A DNA stretch of 64,000 nucleotides, taken from NCBI RefSeq assembly GCF_009936275.1, contig NZ_AP019797.1, positions 1,967,890 to 2,031,889 of the forward strand, in the 5' to 3' direction. The stretch is from Rhodothermus marinus. GTDB lineage: Bacteria > Bacteroidota > Rhodothermia > Rhodothermales > Rhodothermaceae. Positions within the stretch are counted from its first letter, which is position 1; each line of letters opens with the position of its first letter. The notes under the pieces were generated by a model. The model searched no databases. It was given only the letters and a program-made list of their open reading frames with translations, and had not been told where the DNA came from. Position numbers and translations under genes: made by a program. Below are positions 47,498-56,747 of this stretch, piece after piece.

Positions 47498-48339
47498 GCA
47501 CAGCCCTGCAACTGGCCAATCAGACGATTGCCATCATCGGCGCCGGCAACATCGGCCGTGCTTTGATCGGCGGCCTGCTGCGCGGCCACGAACTGGCTCC
47601 CGAGCAGATCCGCGCCACGCGGCGCAATCCGGCTGCCCTCGAAGCGCTGCAGGAGGAATTTCCGGGCATCCAGACCACCACGAACAACCTGCTGGCCGTG
47701 CGCGACGCAACGCTGGTGGTGCTGGCCGTCAAGCCGCAGAACGCCCGGGAAGTGATCGAGGAAATCCGGGCGCACGTGCAGCCCGAAGCGCTGATCCTCT
47801 CGGTGCTGGCGGGCCTGACGACGGCCACCATTGAGCGGCTTTTCGGGCGGCCGCTGCCGATCGTGCGGGCCATGCCCAACACGCCCGCGCTCGTCGATGA
47901 AGGCGCCACGGCGCTGGCGGCCGGCGCCCATGCCCGGCCCGAACACCTGGAGCTCTGCCGCCAGATTTTCGAGGCGGTCGGCAAGGTCGAGATCGTGCCC
48001 GAGTACCTGATGGACGCCGTCACGGGCCTTTCCGGAAGCGGTCCGGCCTACGTGTTCATGTTCATCGAAGCGCTGACCGACGCGGGCGTCAAGCAGGGCC
48101 TGCCTCGCCCGGTCGCCTTCCGGCTGGCGGCACAGACCGTCTACGGCGCGGCCAAGCTCGTGCTGGAAACCGGTCGCCACCCGGCCATCCTGCGCGACGA
48201 GGTCACCACGCCGGGCGGTACGGCCATTGCGGCCGTGGCCGAACTCGAAGCGCATGGCCTGCGCACCATGCTGATCAACGCCGTCGCCACGGCCACGCGC
48301 CGCTCCCAGGAGCTGAGCCAGCTCAACAACCACGACTGA
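47494..48339 (+). CDS. proC: Pyrroline-5-carboxylate reductase
   Basis: A 281-residue NAD(P)H enzyme making proline from pyrroline-5-carboxylate. It has the Rossmann motif IIGAGNIGRALIGGLL, VLAVKPQN, and the family signature segment (MDAVTGLSGSGPAYVFMFIEAL in outline, followed by PGGTAIAAV). It is translationally coupled to hisB by a 4-base overlap and is 8 bases from hisH. A proline gene inside a histidine operon is unusual. Confidence 0.97.
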   Translation: MSTALQLANQTIAIIGAGNIGRALIGGLLRGHELAPEQIRATRRNPAALEALQEEFPGIQTTTNNLLAVRDATLVVLAVKPQNAREVIEEIRAHVQPEALILSVLAGLTTATIERLFGRPLPIVRAMPNTPALVDEGATALAAGAHARPEHLELCRQIFEAVGKVEIVPEYLMDAVTGLSGSGPAYVFMFIEALTDAGVKQGLPRPVAFRLAAQTVYGAAKLVLETGRHPAILRDEVTTPGGTAIAAVAELEAHGLRTMLINAVATATRRSQELSQLNNHD

Positions 48340-48347
48340 GCGGCCGC

Positions 48348-48974
48348 ATGGTCACAATCATCGACTACGGGATCGGCAACCTGCGCTCGCTGGAGAAAGC
48401 CTTCCAGGCGGTCGGCGCCGAGGTACTGCGCACCGATCGCCCCGACGACCTGCTGCAGGCCGAGCGCCTGGTGCTGCCAGGCGTCGGAGCCTTCGGAGCC
48501 TGCATGGCGGAATTGCGCCGCCGCGGGCTGATCGCGCCGATCCACGAAGCCGTCCGCCAGGGCATTCCGCTGCTGGGTGTCTGCGCCGGCCTGCAGTTGC
48601 TTTTCGAGGAAAGCGAAGAGCATGGCCGCCACGAAGGGCTGGGGCTGCTGCCGGGCCGCGTCGTGCGCTTTCCCGAGACCACGGCAGACGGCCGGCGGCT
48701 GAAAGTCCCCCACATGGGCTGGAATACGATCGCCCATCACCGTCCTTCTCCCCTGCTCGAAGGGATCCCCGACGGCGCCTACTTCTACTTCGTGCACTCC
48801 TACCACGCCGTGGCCGAAAACCCCGACGACGTGCTGGCCGTCACCACCTACGGCGATGTGACCTTCCCGGCCATCGTCGGGCGCGACCGCGTCTTCGGCG
48901 TGCAGTTTCACCCCGAAAAGAGCCAGCAGCACGGCCTCCGGATCCTGAAGAATTTTTTGGATCTATCTGCATGA
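48348..48974 (+). CDS. hisH: Imidazole glycerol phosphate synthase, glutaminase subunit
   Basis: A 208-residue class I glutamine amidotransferase that supplies ammonia to HisF. The catalytic Cys is in GVCAGLQLLF and the His-Glu pair is in FGVQFHPEKS; the oxyanion strand is LPGVGAFG. The start MVTIIDYGIGNLRSLEKAF is typical. It forms a heterodimer with HisF, encoded 850 bases downstream with hisA between. Confidence 0.97.
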   Translation: MVTIIDYGIGNLRSLEKAFQAVGAEVLRTDRPDDLLQAERLVLPGVGAFGACMAELRRRGLIAPIHEAVRQGIPLLGVCAGLQLLFEESEEHGRHEGLGLLPGRVVRFPETTADGRRLKVPHMGWNTIAHHRPSPLLEGIPDGAYFYFVHSYHAVAENPDDVLAVTTYGDVTFPAIVGRDRVFGVQFHPEKSQQHGLRILKNFLDLSA

Positions 48975-49022
48975 ACGGGCTTTAGACCTGATAGATCACA
49001 TACCTGATTGTTTTCAGAAGCA

Positions 49023-49823
49023 ATGCTACTGGTCATTCCGGCCATCGACATTCGCGGCGGGCGTTGCGTGCGGCTCTATCAGGGGTCGTACGAGCGGGAG
49101 ACGGTCTATTTCGACGATCCGGTCAAGATGGCCTGCCTGTGGCGGGTGCAGAACGCCCGGGTGCTCCACGTCGTGGATCTCGACGCGGCGCGCGGTCAGG
49201 GCCATAACCGCGAGGTGATCGGCGCCATCTGCCGCACGGTGGACATCCCGATCCAGGTGGGCGGCGGTGTTCGGACGCTCGAAGACATCGAGGCCCTGCT
49301 GCAGGTCGGCGTCTACCGGGTGGTGCTGGGCACGGTAGCCGTCCGCGAGCCGGAGCTGGTCTCGGAGGCCATCGCCCGCTACGGCTGCAGCCGCGTCGTG
49401 GTAGGCATCGACGCACGCGACGGCGAGGTGCGCGTGCAGGGCTGGACCGAGGGCACAGGCGTCGATGCCGTCGAACTGGCGCTCGACATGGAACGGCGCG
49501 GCGTGCGCCGCTTCGTCTACACGGACATCAGCCGCGACGGTACGCTCGAAGGGCCCAACGTCGAGATGTACCGCACGCTGGGCCTGCACCTGAAAAAAGC
49601 ACGCATTACGGCCTCGGGCGGCGTTAGCGGTTACCGTGACCTGATGCGGCTGCAGGAGCTGGAGCCCTACCGGGTCGACTCGGTCATAATCGGCCGGGCG
49701 CTCTACGAAAACCGATTCCCCTGCCAGCAGTTCTGGTGCTGGCACGACAAGGAGAACGTGGACCTGACCCGCTTTTCGACGGCTCCCCTGAAACGCGAAA
49801 TCAAACTACCCACCGCCGAATAG
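49023..49823 (+). CDS. hisA: ProFAR isomerase
   Basis: A 266-residue (beta/alpha)8 enzyme of histidine synthesis. The start [20 protein letters not shown] contains the first catalytic Asp, and [19 protein letters not shown] and [18 protein letters not shown] contain the second. The ATG at 49023 is preferred over an in-frame TTG at 49008. About 25 extra residues follow the usual end ([16 protein letters not shown]), longer than most HisA. It is one base from hisF. Confidence 0.96.
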   Translation: MLLVIPAIDIRGGRCVRLYQGSYERETVYFDDPVKMACLWRVQNARVLHVVDLDAARGQGHNREVIGAICRTVDIPIQVGGGVRTLEDIEALLQVGVYRVVLGTVAVREPELVSEAIARYGCSRVVVGIDARDGEVRVQGWTEGTGVDAVELALDMERRGVRRFVYTDISRDGTLEGPNVEMYRTLGLHLKKARITASGGVSGYRDLMRLQELEPYRVDSVIIGRALYENRFPCQQFWCWHDKENVDLTRFSTAPLKREIKLPTAE

Positions 49824-49824
49824 C

Positions 49825-50616
49825 ATGCCGCTGGCCCGTCGCATTATTCCCTGCCTGGATGTTGACCGCGGGCGCGTGGTCAAAGGGGTAAATTTTGTCG
49901 ATCTGGTCGATGCCGGTGATCCGGTCGAGCAGGCCCGCTTCTACGATCAGGCCGGCGCCGACGAGCTGGTCTTTCTGGACATCACGGCCACGCACGAAGG
50001 TCGCGCCATCATGCACGAGGTGGTGCGACGCACGGCCGACCAGGTCTTCATCCCGTTGACGGTGGGAGGTGGCCTGCGCACGCTCGAAGACATACGGGCC
50101 ATGCTGCAGGCCGGTGCCGACAAGGTATCGATCAACTCGGCCGCGATTCGCAATCCGGAGCTGATCACGGCCGGGGCCGAGGCGTTCGGAAGCCAGTGCA
50201 TCGTGGTGGCCATCGACGCCCGACGTGTGTCGGACGATCCGCCCCGCTGGGAGGTCTACACGCACGGCGGCCGCCGTCCTACCGGTATCGACGCCGTCGA
50301 GTGGGCCCAGGAGGCCGAGGCGCGCGGCGCCGGCGAGCTGCTGGTGACTTCGATGGACCGGGACGGTACGAAGGACGGGTACGATCTGGAGCTGCTGCGG
50401 GCCATCAGTTCGCGCGTTTCGATTCCGGTCATCGCCTCCGGGGGCGCCGGCACGCTGGAGCACCTGCGCCAGGCGTTCGTCGAGGGCCAGGCCGACGCCG
50501 TGCTGGCCGCGTCGATCTTTCACTTCCGCATCTACACGATCCAGGAGGCCAAGGCCTACCTGCACCGCGCCGGAATCCCCGTACGCCTGACCGATCCTGT
50601 CGATGTCGTCGCCTGA
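49825..50616 (+). CDS. hisF: Imidazole glycerol phosphate synthase, cyclase subunit
   Basis: A 263-residue (beta/alpha)8 cyclase that uses ammonia from HisH to form IGP and AICAR. It has [20 protein letters not shown] with the catalytic Asp, [15 protein letters not shown], and [20 protein letters not shown] with the second Asp. The length is typical. Its last 14 bases overlap a small membrane-protein gene. Confidence 0.97.
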   Translation: MPLARRIIPCLDVDRGRVVKGVNFVDLVDAGDPVEQARFYDQAGADELVFLDITATHEGRAIMHEVVRRTADQVFIPLTVGGGLRTLEDIRAMLQAGADKVSINSAAIRNPELITAGAEAFGSQCIVVAIDARRVSDDPPRWEVYTHGGRRPTGIDAVEWAQEAEARGAGELLVTSMDRDGTKDGYDLELLRAISSRVSIPVIASGGAGTLEHLRQAFVEGQADAVLAASIFHFRIYTIQEAKAYLHRAGIPVRLTDPVDVVA

Positions 50617-50929
50617 AGTTCGCCGGACTGTCTGGCTGCTGCGCGGCGCCGCGCTGGTGTTCGGCGTGCTGGGGCTGAGCATTGCGCTCTGGCTGGCTGA
50701 CAAAGCCGTGCGCTACCCGCACATCCTGGCGCGCCAGGGTAGTGCCGAAGCGCCCCTCTGGATTCCCATGCTCGTGTTCGTGTTGGTCTGCATGGGCGCC
50801 AGCATTTTTCTGTTTCTGCGGGCAGCCGCCCGCGTGGCACGTGGCGAGGACCTCTACGCCCGACGCCACCGTCGTCATCCGTCCGAGCGCCCCGCCAGCG
50901 AGCGAAACAGCGCGGCCAGCACCTCGTAG
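50603..50929 (+). CDS. Small two-helix membrane protein
   Basis: A 108-residue protein with two membrane segments ([20 protein letters not shown] and [20 protein letters not shown]) and a basic, serine-rich C-terminus. It overlaps hisF by 14 bases, indicating translational coupling, and its last 55 bases overlap the convergent molybdenum-carrier-like gene. No family was recognised. It may simply travel with the his operon. Confidence 0.65.
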   Translation: MSSPEVRRTVWLLRGAALVFGVLGLSIALWLADKAVRYPHILARQGSAEAPLWIPMLVFVLVCMGASIFLFLRAAARVARGEDLYARRHRRHPSERPASERNSAASTS

Positions 50930-51369
50930 GCCCGGCGGTAGATGCCCGGCGCCTGACTTTCGCGCGGGCCGGCCACGTTGAGCACGCGAATGTTTTCGGT
51001 CTCCAGCCAGCGACGAATTTCACGCACCAGCTCCTCGACGGGACGATCCAGCGTCAGTACCAGACAGGGCTTCCCCATGCGACGCGCGGCCAGTTCGGTC
51101 TGCGCCGTGCCACCCCGAAGCGGACCGCCCGGATGCAGGATGAGCGTGCCGTCGCTATCACGGACGTTCCAGGTGGTGCGGACAATGGGATCCGATGAGG
51201 GCGTCTCCTGGAGCGGATAGTCTTCGGGAATCGGTCCATCCTCGGCCCACCGGCCCTTCGGACACCAGCCGCCGATGGGAACCCCGGCCGCCCGCGCGGC
51301 GTCGAGCGCCGCACGATCCACCCCGGTCTGCCCACCGGAAACGACACGTTCGAGCTGCCAGCTTTCCAT
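50875..51369 (-). CDS. Putative molybdenum carrier / SLOG-like nucleotide-binding protein
   Basis: A 164-residue Rossmann-like protein beginning with VVSGGQTGVDRAALDAARAAGVPIGGWCPKGR in outline, the signature of the molybdenum-carrier (PF12694-like) group. It also has RTTWNVRDSDGTLILHPG and GGTAQTELAARRMGKPCLV, the family's second nucleotide-binding stretch. The actual ligand is unproven for most members. Its start codon overlaps that of thpR on the other strand (shared CATG at 51367-51370). Confidence 0.8.
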   Translation of the reverse strand: MESWQLERVVSGGQTGVDRAALDAARAAGVPIGGWCPKGRWAEDGPIPEDYPLQETPSSDPIVRTTWNVRDSDGTLILHPGGPLRGGTAQTELAARRMGKPCLVLTLDRPVEELVREIRRWLETENIRVLNVAGPRESQAPGIYRRAYEVLAALFRSLAGRSDG

Positions 51370-51907
51370 GTTGCGTCTGTTTGTTGCACTGGACCTGCCG
51401 GAAGATCATCGCCGCCGGCTCTATGCCCTGCGCGATCCCTCCTGGAAGGCACGCTGGGCCACGCCGGACCAGTTTCACCTGACGTTGCGCTTTCTGGGTC
51501 CCGTCGAGGAAGACCTGCTACCCGAGCTCACGCGGACGCTGGCCAAAATCGAAGCCCCGGCCTTCGAACTGGCGCCCCGGGGCCTGATGGTCCTGCCCTC
51601 CCTGACCCGTCCGCGCGTGCTGGCGGCGGCCGTCGATCCGGTGCCGGAACTGCACGCGCTGCAGGCCGAAATCGAACGGCGCGTGGTCGATCTGGGTTTT
51701 ACCCCGGAGGACCGGCCGTTCCGGCCGCACATCACGCTGGCCCGGCTGAAGCAGGTTCCGACCGCCGCCGTACGGTCGTTCCTGCAGCGACATCGCGACT
51801 TTGCGCTGACGCCGTTTCCGGTGCGGGCCTTTCATCTGTACGAAAGCCATCTGCATCCTGATGGGGCACGCTATGAAATTCTCCACCGTTTTCCGCTTCA
51901 GCCTTAA
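51368..51907 (+). CDS. thpR: RNA 2',3'-cyclic phosphodiesterase (2'-5' RNA ligase family)
   Basis: A 179-residue 2H phosphoesterase with the two HxTx motifs, HLTL near residue 38 and HITL near 124. It starts MLRLFVALDLPEDHRRRLYAL, as is typical for ThpR. It hydrolyses 2',3'-cyclic phosphates and can ligate tRNA half-molecules in vitro. The start is the ATG at 51368. A longer frame upstream is antisense to the divergent gene and is not supported. It overlaps lolA by 35 bases. Confidence 0.94.
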   Translation: MLRLFVALDLPEDHRRRLYALRDPSWKARWATPDQFHLTLRFLGPVEEDLLPELTRTLAKIEAPAFELAPRGLMVLPSLTRPRVLAAAVDPVPELHALQAEIERRVVDLGFTPEDRPFRPHITLARLKQVPTAAVRSFLQRHRDFALTPFPVRAFHLYESHLHPDGARYEILHRFPLQP

Positions 51908-52535
51908 CCACCTGCTGCTTCTGGGGCTCTGTTGCAGCTGCTGGACGGCGGCCGCGGCACAGGATGCCGCCCGCCAGCTCATGGAGCGGCTGCGTGCGCG
52001 GTACCAGCAGATCGACGCGCTGCAGGCGTCGTTCGTGCAGATCCTGCAGACGCCCTATGCCGAGCGACCCGACACGCTGCGCGGGCGGCTCTGGCTGCAG
52101 GGCGACCGCTACCGCGTCGAGACCCCGCGCCAGACGATCGTCACCGACGGCCGCACCACCTGGGTCTACCTGCCCGACACACGCCAGGTACTCATCAACG
52201 ACTACGTGCCCGACGAGACCGGCTTTTCGCTCAACGAATTTCTGCTCCACTACAGCGATCGCTACGAGGTGCTTGGCGGAGAGGCCGTTACCTATCAGAA
52301 CACGGCGTATCACCGATTGCGCCTGCGTCCGCTCCGACCGGAAGCGCCGTTTCAGGAGGTGGTGCTCTGGGTGCGCGACCGGGACCTGCTCGTTACCCGC
52401 GTGGACGTGCGCGACGTGAACGACACGCGCATGACGTTCCTGCTGTCCGATCTGGTGCTGAACCCTGCGCTCTCGCCCGAACTGTTCACGTTTCGCCCGC
52501 CGGAAGGGGTCGAAGTAGTGGACCTGCGCCAGTGA
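51873..52535 (+). CDS. lolA: Outer-membrane lipoprotein carrier LolA-like protein
   Basis: A 220-residue periplasmic protein. A signal peptide (LLLLGLCCSCWTAAAAQ) precedes the LolA fold, marked by LQASFVQILQTPYAERPDTLRGRLWL in outline, VTDGRTTWVYLPDTRQVLINDY and the C-terminal FTFRPPEGVEVVDL. It ferries lipoproteins from the inner to the outer membrane. The window encodes at least two lipoproteins. A start at 51861 is also possible. It overlaps thpR and is 3 bases from the flippase-like gene. Confidence 0.92.
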   Translation: MKFSTVFRFSLNHLLLLGLCCSCWTAAAAQDAARQLMERLRARYQQIDALQASFVQILQTPYAERPDTLRGRLWLQGDRYRVETPRQTIVTDGRTTWVYLPDTRQVLINDYVPDETGFSLNEFLLHYSDRYEVLGGEAVTYQNTAYHRLRLRPLRPEAPFQEVVLWVRDRDLLVTRVDVRDVNDTRMTFLLSDLVLNPALSPELFTFRPPEGVEVVDLRQ

Positions 52536-52538
52536 TTC

Positions 52539-53609
52539 ATGGCCCGAACCGAAAAGCTTCGCCCGCTGCTTTTCCGTCTCGGAAGTTTTGCGCTGGGCCT
52601 CGGTCTGCTCTATCTGGCCCTGCGCGGCGCCGATCTCCGGGTGATCTGGGAGGATCTGAAGCAGGCCGACTATCGCTGGCTGGCCCCTCTTGTGGTGCTG
52701 ACGCTGCTGAGCCACCTGATCCGGGCCTGGCGCTGGCGGCTGCTGCTGGAAGCCCTGCCCGATGCAAACGGCCGGCGCCGTCTCACCATCGCCCGCGCTT
52801 TTCAGGCGCTCATGATCGGCTACATGGTCAACTATGCGGCCCCCCGGCTGGGCGAGCTGGCCCGAGCGGCCAGCCTGAGCCGTACCACCGGACTGCGCCT
52901 CAGCAGCGTGCTGGGCACGGTGGTGGCCGAGCGCCTGCTGGATCTGCTGGTGCTCGTGCTGGCCCTGCTCAGCGTGCTGGTCATGCTACTGGATCGGTGG
53001 GCGGAACTGCATCGCCTTTTCGTGGCGCCCTGGTTTCAGAGCGGATCCCTGCAGCTTCTGGCGGTAGGTGCCCTGCTTGTGCTGCTGCTTCTCGGGCTCG
53101 GTGTCTATCTGGGACGTCGGACGCCCCTGCTCCGGCGCATCGGTCGGCGACTACGTGGACCGCTTGCCGCATTCAAACACGGACTGTTCACCGTGCATCG
53201 CACGCATCGGCCGGTGGCTCTGACGCTCAGCACGCTGCTGATGTGGGCCTGTTACTGGGGCATGGCCTATCTACCGCTGGTCATGCTCCACCTGAGCCGG
53301 CCCTGCGGGCTGGGACCGGCCGAGGCCTGGATCCTGCTGGTGCTGGGCGCCGTAGGCGTGGCCCTTCCATCGCCCGGCGGACTGGGCTCCTACCACTATA
53401 TCACGGTGCAGGTTATGGTTCACCTGCTGACAGTCCCTCAGGCGGCGGCCGCCACCTATGCCGTGCTGACGCACGGTGCCCAGATGGTGCTCTACACGCT
53501 GATCGGCTTTGTCTGTCTGGTGCTGCAGGGTGGTCACTGGCGGCCGCCGGACGACACCGGTTTAGAAGCGCTTCCAGCCACATTTCGAACCCCTTCCACG
53601 TCCCCCTGA
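52539..53609 (+). CDS. Lysylphosphatidylglycerol synthase TM-like (UPF0104) membrane protein
   Basis: A 356-residue polytopic membrane protein with about eight helices. It matches the lysyl-PG synthase transmembrane/UPF0104 family: LGLLYLALRGADLRVIWEDL at the N-terminus, the signature GYMVNYAAPRLGELARAASLSR, and LPSPGGLGSYHYITVQVM near the C-terminus. Members may flip lipids or isoprenoid-linked glycans. No catalytic LPG-synthase domain is attached. It is co-oriented and nearly contiguous with lolA. Confidence 0.88.
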   Translation: MARTEKLRPLLFRLGSFALGLGLLYLALRGADLRVIWEDLKQADYRWLAPLVVLTLLSHLIRAWRWRLLLEALPDANGRRRLTIARAFQALMIGYMVNYAAPRLGELARAASLSRTTGLRLSSVLGTVVAERLLDLLVLVLALLSVLVMLLDRWAELHRLFVAPWFQSGSLQLLAVGALLVLLLLGLGVYLGRRTPLLRRIGRRLRGPLAAFKHGLFTVHRTHRPVALTLSTLLMWACYWGMAYLPLVMLHLSRPCGLGPAEAWILLVLGAVGVALPSPGGLGSYHYITVQVMVHLLTVPQAAAATYAVLTHGAQMVLYTLIGFVCLVLQGGHWRPPDDTGLEALPATFRTPSTSP

Positions 53610-53760
53610 ACAACGGATCAGTAGCGCTTCCTTTCCATTGATTTCAAGAAATCGACCGTTCACCCAGTTGCTTCTGCGAAGCGCTACGGATTCATGTAGA
53701 CTTCCTACCAGTCGCGCAGCCACACGTACCCGGGTTCTTTCACAATCAGCAGCCGGACCT

Positions 53761-54012
53761 ATGGAAGCCCTTGTCAAACACCGCAACCCGCTGGCCGATC
53801 TGATCAGCGACGAGGTGTACCAGTTGCTGGTCGAGCACAATCTGCTGGATGCCAAGAGCGTCCGCGACTATCAGATCCGCAAACGCTTTCGGCAATTACG
53901 CGCTCAGAACGTGCCCGCCTACGACGCCATCGAGCGGATCCAGGAGGAGTACCCCTACCTGCAATTCGATACGATTCGGAAGATCGTCTATCGGGGTAAC
54001 GGTACGCGCTAA
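53761..54012 (+). CDS. Small conserved-looking protein, unknown
   Basis: An 83-residue, highly charged, mostly helical protein (DEVYQLLVEHNLLDAKSVRD, RKRFRQLRAQNVPAYDAIER). The C-terminus resembles a small helical DNA- or RNA-binding module, but no family is recognised. The ATG at 53761 is preferred because the upstream part of the frame is Arg/Ser-rich non-protein-like sequence. The 150-base upstream region contains an inverted pair of GTAGCGCTTC (53621-53630 and 53678-53687). Its end overlaps rlmB by 4 bases. Confidence 0.7.
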   Translation: MEALVKHRNPLADLISDEVYQLLVEHNLLDAKSVRDYQIRKRFRQLRAQNVPAYDAIERIQEEYPYLQFDTIRKIVYRGNGTR

Positions 54013-54767
54013 GGGCGCGTGCGGGTGGCCGCAAACAGCAGAATGCCGGCGGCCACCGAGACGTTGAGCGATTCGACGGGGCCGCGCAGCGGGATCGAGA
54101 CGAGCAGATCGCACGCCCGGGCCACACCGGAGCGTAGCCCGCGTCCTTCGTTGCCCAGCACAAGCACCAGCGGCCGGTGCCAGTCCATCTCCCACACAGA
54201 AACGTCGCCGGAGGGACTGGCGCCGGCCACCCAGAATCCGTGCGCTTTGAGCGTCTCCAGCGCCCGGGCCAGGTTCGTTACATGGGCGATGGGCACGCGC
54301 AGGGCTGCACCGGCGCTGGCTTTGAGGGCGGCAGCGTTCAGCGGGGCCATGTGATGCCTCGGCACCAGCACCCCGGCCACGCCGGCCGCCGCAGCCGTCC
54401 GCAAAATAGCGCCGTAATTGTGCGGGTCTTCGATCTGGTCCAGCGCCACCAGCAGCGGCTGGCGTTCCTGAACGGCTTCAGGTGAAGGGGCTACCGCTTC
54501 CAGCAACTCTTCCAGCGTTCGGTAGTGCACCGGTGCCACGAAGGCTACCACGCCCTGGTGCACGGCCCCTGCGGCCAGCCGGTCCAGTCGGGCTTTCGGA
54601 ACGACCTGTACGGGAACGCCGTGCGCCCGTGCCGCCCGCCGGATGGCCTCGATCGCCGGCCCGCCGACTCCCTCCTGGAGCAGCACCTTCTCCACGCGGG
54701 TTTCCTCCTGCTCCAGCGCCTCCCGCACCGGATTGCGTCCCACCAGCCGATCGATCGCTTCACTCAT
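54009..54767 (-). CDS. rlmB: 23S rRNA (guanosine-2'-O)-methyltransferase (TrmH/SpoU family)
   Basis: A 252-residue SPOUT methyltransferase. The N-terminal L30e-like RNA-binding domain starts VGRNPVREALEQ. The catalytic domain has the three SpoU motifs: LDQIEDPHNYGAILRTAAAAGV, LVLGNEGRGLRSGV and IPLRGPVESLNVSVAAGI. It methylates the ribose of G2251 in E. coli numbering; another rRNA or tRNA target is possible. Its start overlaps the decarboxylase stop by 4 bases. Confidence 0.92.
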   Translation of the reverse strand: MSEAIDRLVGRNPVREALEQEETRVEKVLLQEGVGGPAIEAIRRAARAHGVPVQVVPKARLDRLAAGAVHQGVVAFVAPVHYRTLEELLEAVAPSPEAVQERQPLLVALDQIEDPHNYGAILRTAAAAGVAGVLVPRHHMAPLNAAALKASAGAALRVPIAHVTNLARALETLKAHGFWVAGASPSGDVSVWEMDWHRPLVLVLGNEGRGLRSGVARACDLLVSIPLRGPVESLNVSVAAGILLFAATRTRP

Positions 54768-56191
54768 ACCGCTGTCGAAGTCTGAATACGACGGGCTAGA
54801 TGCTCGAGTCGCTCGTGCAGATGGGGCACGTACGTTTCATGATCCGGCTTCATCAGCACGCTTCGTAGCACGCGGACTTCCGGCCGGTCTGCCTGCAACG
54901 TCGGCCAGCGATGCCGAAGCGCCTCGGTGCGCAGCCGCAGCACACTGAGAAACACCGGATCTTCCTGATTCTCCATGGCCTCCTGAAAAAGCCGCTGACT
55001 GGCCGCGTCCACGGCCGAGGCCGTGGAAGTCAATGGCACGGGATAGAACGTCAGGATGTCCAGCTCGGGCCGTTGCACCAATCGGAGTACCTCCGAGGTC
55101 TCCAGCAACGCGGCCCAGCGGCGGGCGGCCCGCAGACAGGCAGCCAGGATCGGCCCCAGTCCGCGATCGGCCGCCAGCGGCAACACCTGCAGCGTGAGCC
55201 AGAGCGCCCCGGCGGCCGCTCCTGCCCGCGAGCACTCCAGGCTGATCTCGCCCAGATGCAGTGCGTCGGACGTGAAATAGGTGTAGGGCGAATCGTGCCG
55301 GTAGAACCGGCCTACCGAAGGATCCCGGAAGAGAATGGCCCCGCAGCCGTACGGCTGCAGGCCGTGCTTGTGCGGGTCGATCGCCACCGAGTCGCAGTCG
55401 GCTATGGCCCTCAGGTGGCGCCGGGTGTCCGGGGCCAGCTCCGGCGCGTCGGCATGGGCCAGCAGCGCAAAAAAGCCTCCGTAGGCGGCATCGACGTGCA
55501 CCCGACAGCCATACCGACGACAGAGCGGCAGTGCGTCGGCGATCGGATCGACCACGCCACGCCCCGTCGTGCCGGCCGTCAGCACGACGGTTCCGATGCG
55601 CCCAGTGCGCAGCACCGCTTCAAGCGCCTCGAGGTCCATGCGCCCTTCGGCATCGGTGGGTACCTCCACGGCCTCGAGTTGCAGGACGCCGCTCATGCGG
55701 CCGTGGGTGTAGTGCGCTTCCCGTGAAAACGCCACGCCCCGGTCCGGATGCAGGCAGCGCGCCACCCAGAGCGCCTCCAGGTTGGCCATGGTGCCCCCGC
55801 CGGTCAGGTGGCCGAGCGTGGTCTCGGGCAGGTGCAGCATGACGGCCAGCGCCCGCACCACTTCTTTTTCCATTTCCCCGGTGGGCGGCCCGCCGTCCAG
55901 CGCATGGTTGTTCGGGTTGATGAGCTGGGCCGCCAGATAGCCGATCACGGCAACCGGATGGGGCGGTTTGAGCATCTGCCCGGCATAGCGAGGATGGAAG
56001 AAGGGATAGTTTCCCCGCAGGCGCTCCAGGTAGCGGCTCAGCGCCGCCTCCAGTTCGTGCGGGTCAACCTGCAGAGACGGATGCGGCGGGTAAGGCCCCC
56101 AGGACGCTTCCCAGTCCCGAATGGCATCGACCACGCGCGCAAGCCAAGGCTTCAGGTCCATCTCAGGCGTCAGGTTTCCGGTGTGCGCCAT
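54764..56191 (-). CDS. PLP-dependent group II decarboxylase-like protein
   Basis: A 475-residue fold-type I enzyme with the PLP lysine in DCDSVAIDPHKHGLQPYG, the Asp in VHVDAAYGGF and GHLTGGGTMANLEALWVAR. The sequence groups with aromatic-L-amino-acid/glutamate/diaminobutyrate decarboxylases. The substrate cannot be told from sequence here. It overlaps the downstream rlmB (4 bases) and the upstream DUF3592 gene (22 bases), so the three form one tight unit. Cytoplasmic. Confidence 0.85.
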   Translation of the reverse strand: MAHTGNLTPEMDLKPWLARVVDAIRDWEASWGPYPPHPSLQVDPHELEAALSRYLERLRGNYPFFHPRYAGQMLKPPHPVAVIGYLAAQLINPNNHALDGGPPTGEMEKEVVRALAVMLHLPETTLGHLTGGGTMANLEALWVARCLHPDRGVAFSREAHYTHGRMSGVLQLEAVEVPTDAEGRMDLEALEAVLRTGRIGTVVLTAGTTGRGVVDPIADALPLCRRYGCRVHVDAAYGGFFALLAHADAPELAPDTRRHLRAIADCDSVAIDPHKHGLQPYGCGAILFRDPSVGRFYRHDSPYTYFTSDALHLGEISLECSRAGAAAGALWLTLQVLPLAADRGLGPILAACLRAARRWAALLETSEVLRLVQRPELDILTFYPVPLTSTASAVDAASQRLFQEAMENQEDPVFLSVLRLRTEALRHRWPTLQADRPEVRVLRSVLMKPDHETYVPHLHERLEHLARRIQTSTAV

Positions 56192-56655
56192 GCCGGGTCA
56201 CCCTGCCGGCGCAGCAGTCGGTTCCACCAGGCCACGCCGACGGCAAAAAGCACCCCGCCCAGCAGACTCATGACGGCCTGAATCAGGGCCATGCGCCACT
56301 GGGCCCGGGCCAGTTCCACGATGACCACGTCCTCCGGGTTTTCCGGCCGGACCCGCACCTCGACCGAGTCGCGTCCGCGCAGCAATGGCGCCAGCGTGTG
56401 CGGCAGGCTCAACCGGTTGCGTTCCAGCACCCGTCCGTCCGGCAACCGAATGCGCAGGTTTACATAATCGTACGTCACGTCCACCCGCTGCGAGATCTCC
56501 AGCTCGGTGATTTCGGCCATGGCCGAAATGCCCTCCTGCCAGGTGCGGAGCATCCGGTAGGCCGACCAGCCCAGGTACAGCCCCAGCGCGAACAACAGGC
56601 CGGGTGCCAACCAGAGCACCCGGGCGATCCACAACGAAAGCGACGGTTTCCGCAA
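56170..56655 (-). CDS. DUF3592-like membrane protein
   Basis: A 161-residue protein with two membrane helices (VLWLAPGLLFALGLYLGWSA and AVMSLLGGVLFAVGVAWW) flanking an extracytoplasmic beta domain (EITELEISQRVDVTYDYVNLRI in outline, then VEVRVRPENPEDVVI). This is the layout of DUF3592 proteins, which have no known function. It is the first gene of the unit with the decarboxylase and rlmB. Confidence 0.75.
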   Translation of the reverse strand: MRKPSLSLWIARVLWLAPGLLFALGLYLGWSAYRMLRTWQEGISAMAEITELEISQRVDVTYDYVNLRIRLPDGRVLERNRLSLPHTLAPLLRGRDSVEVRVRPENPEDVVIVELARAQWRMALIQAVMSLLGGVLFAVGVAWWNRLLRRQGDPAWRTPET

Positions 56656-56747
56656 GGCGATTTCTCTCGTTTAGACATCCAGGCGTGGAAAACCAAACGT
56701 CCGGGTGACGTTCCGGTTTTGCGCCTTGCGGATTCTTTGCAGGCCCG

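Noticed and set aside
53564..53575. AGAAGCGCTTCC inside the end of the flippase-like gene as another paa operator
   Set aside because: GAAGCGCT is frequent in coding DNA as Glu-Ala-Leu codons. This copy is inside a reading frame and not at a promoter.
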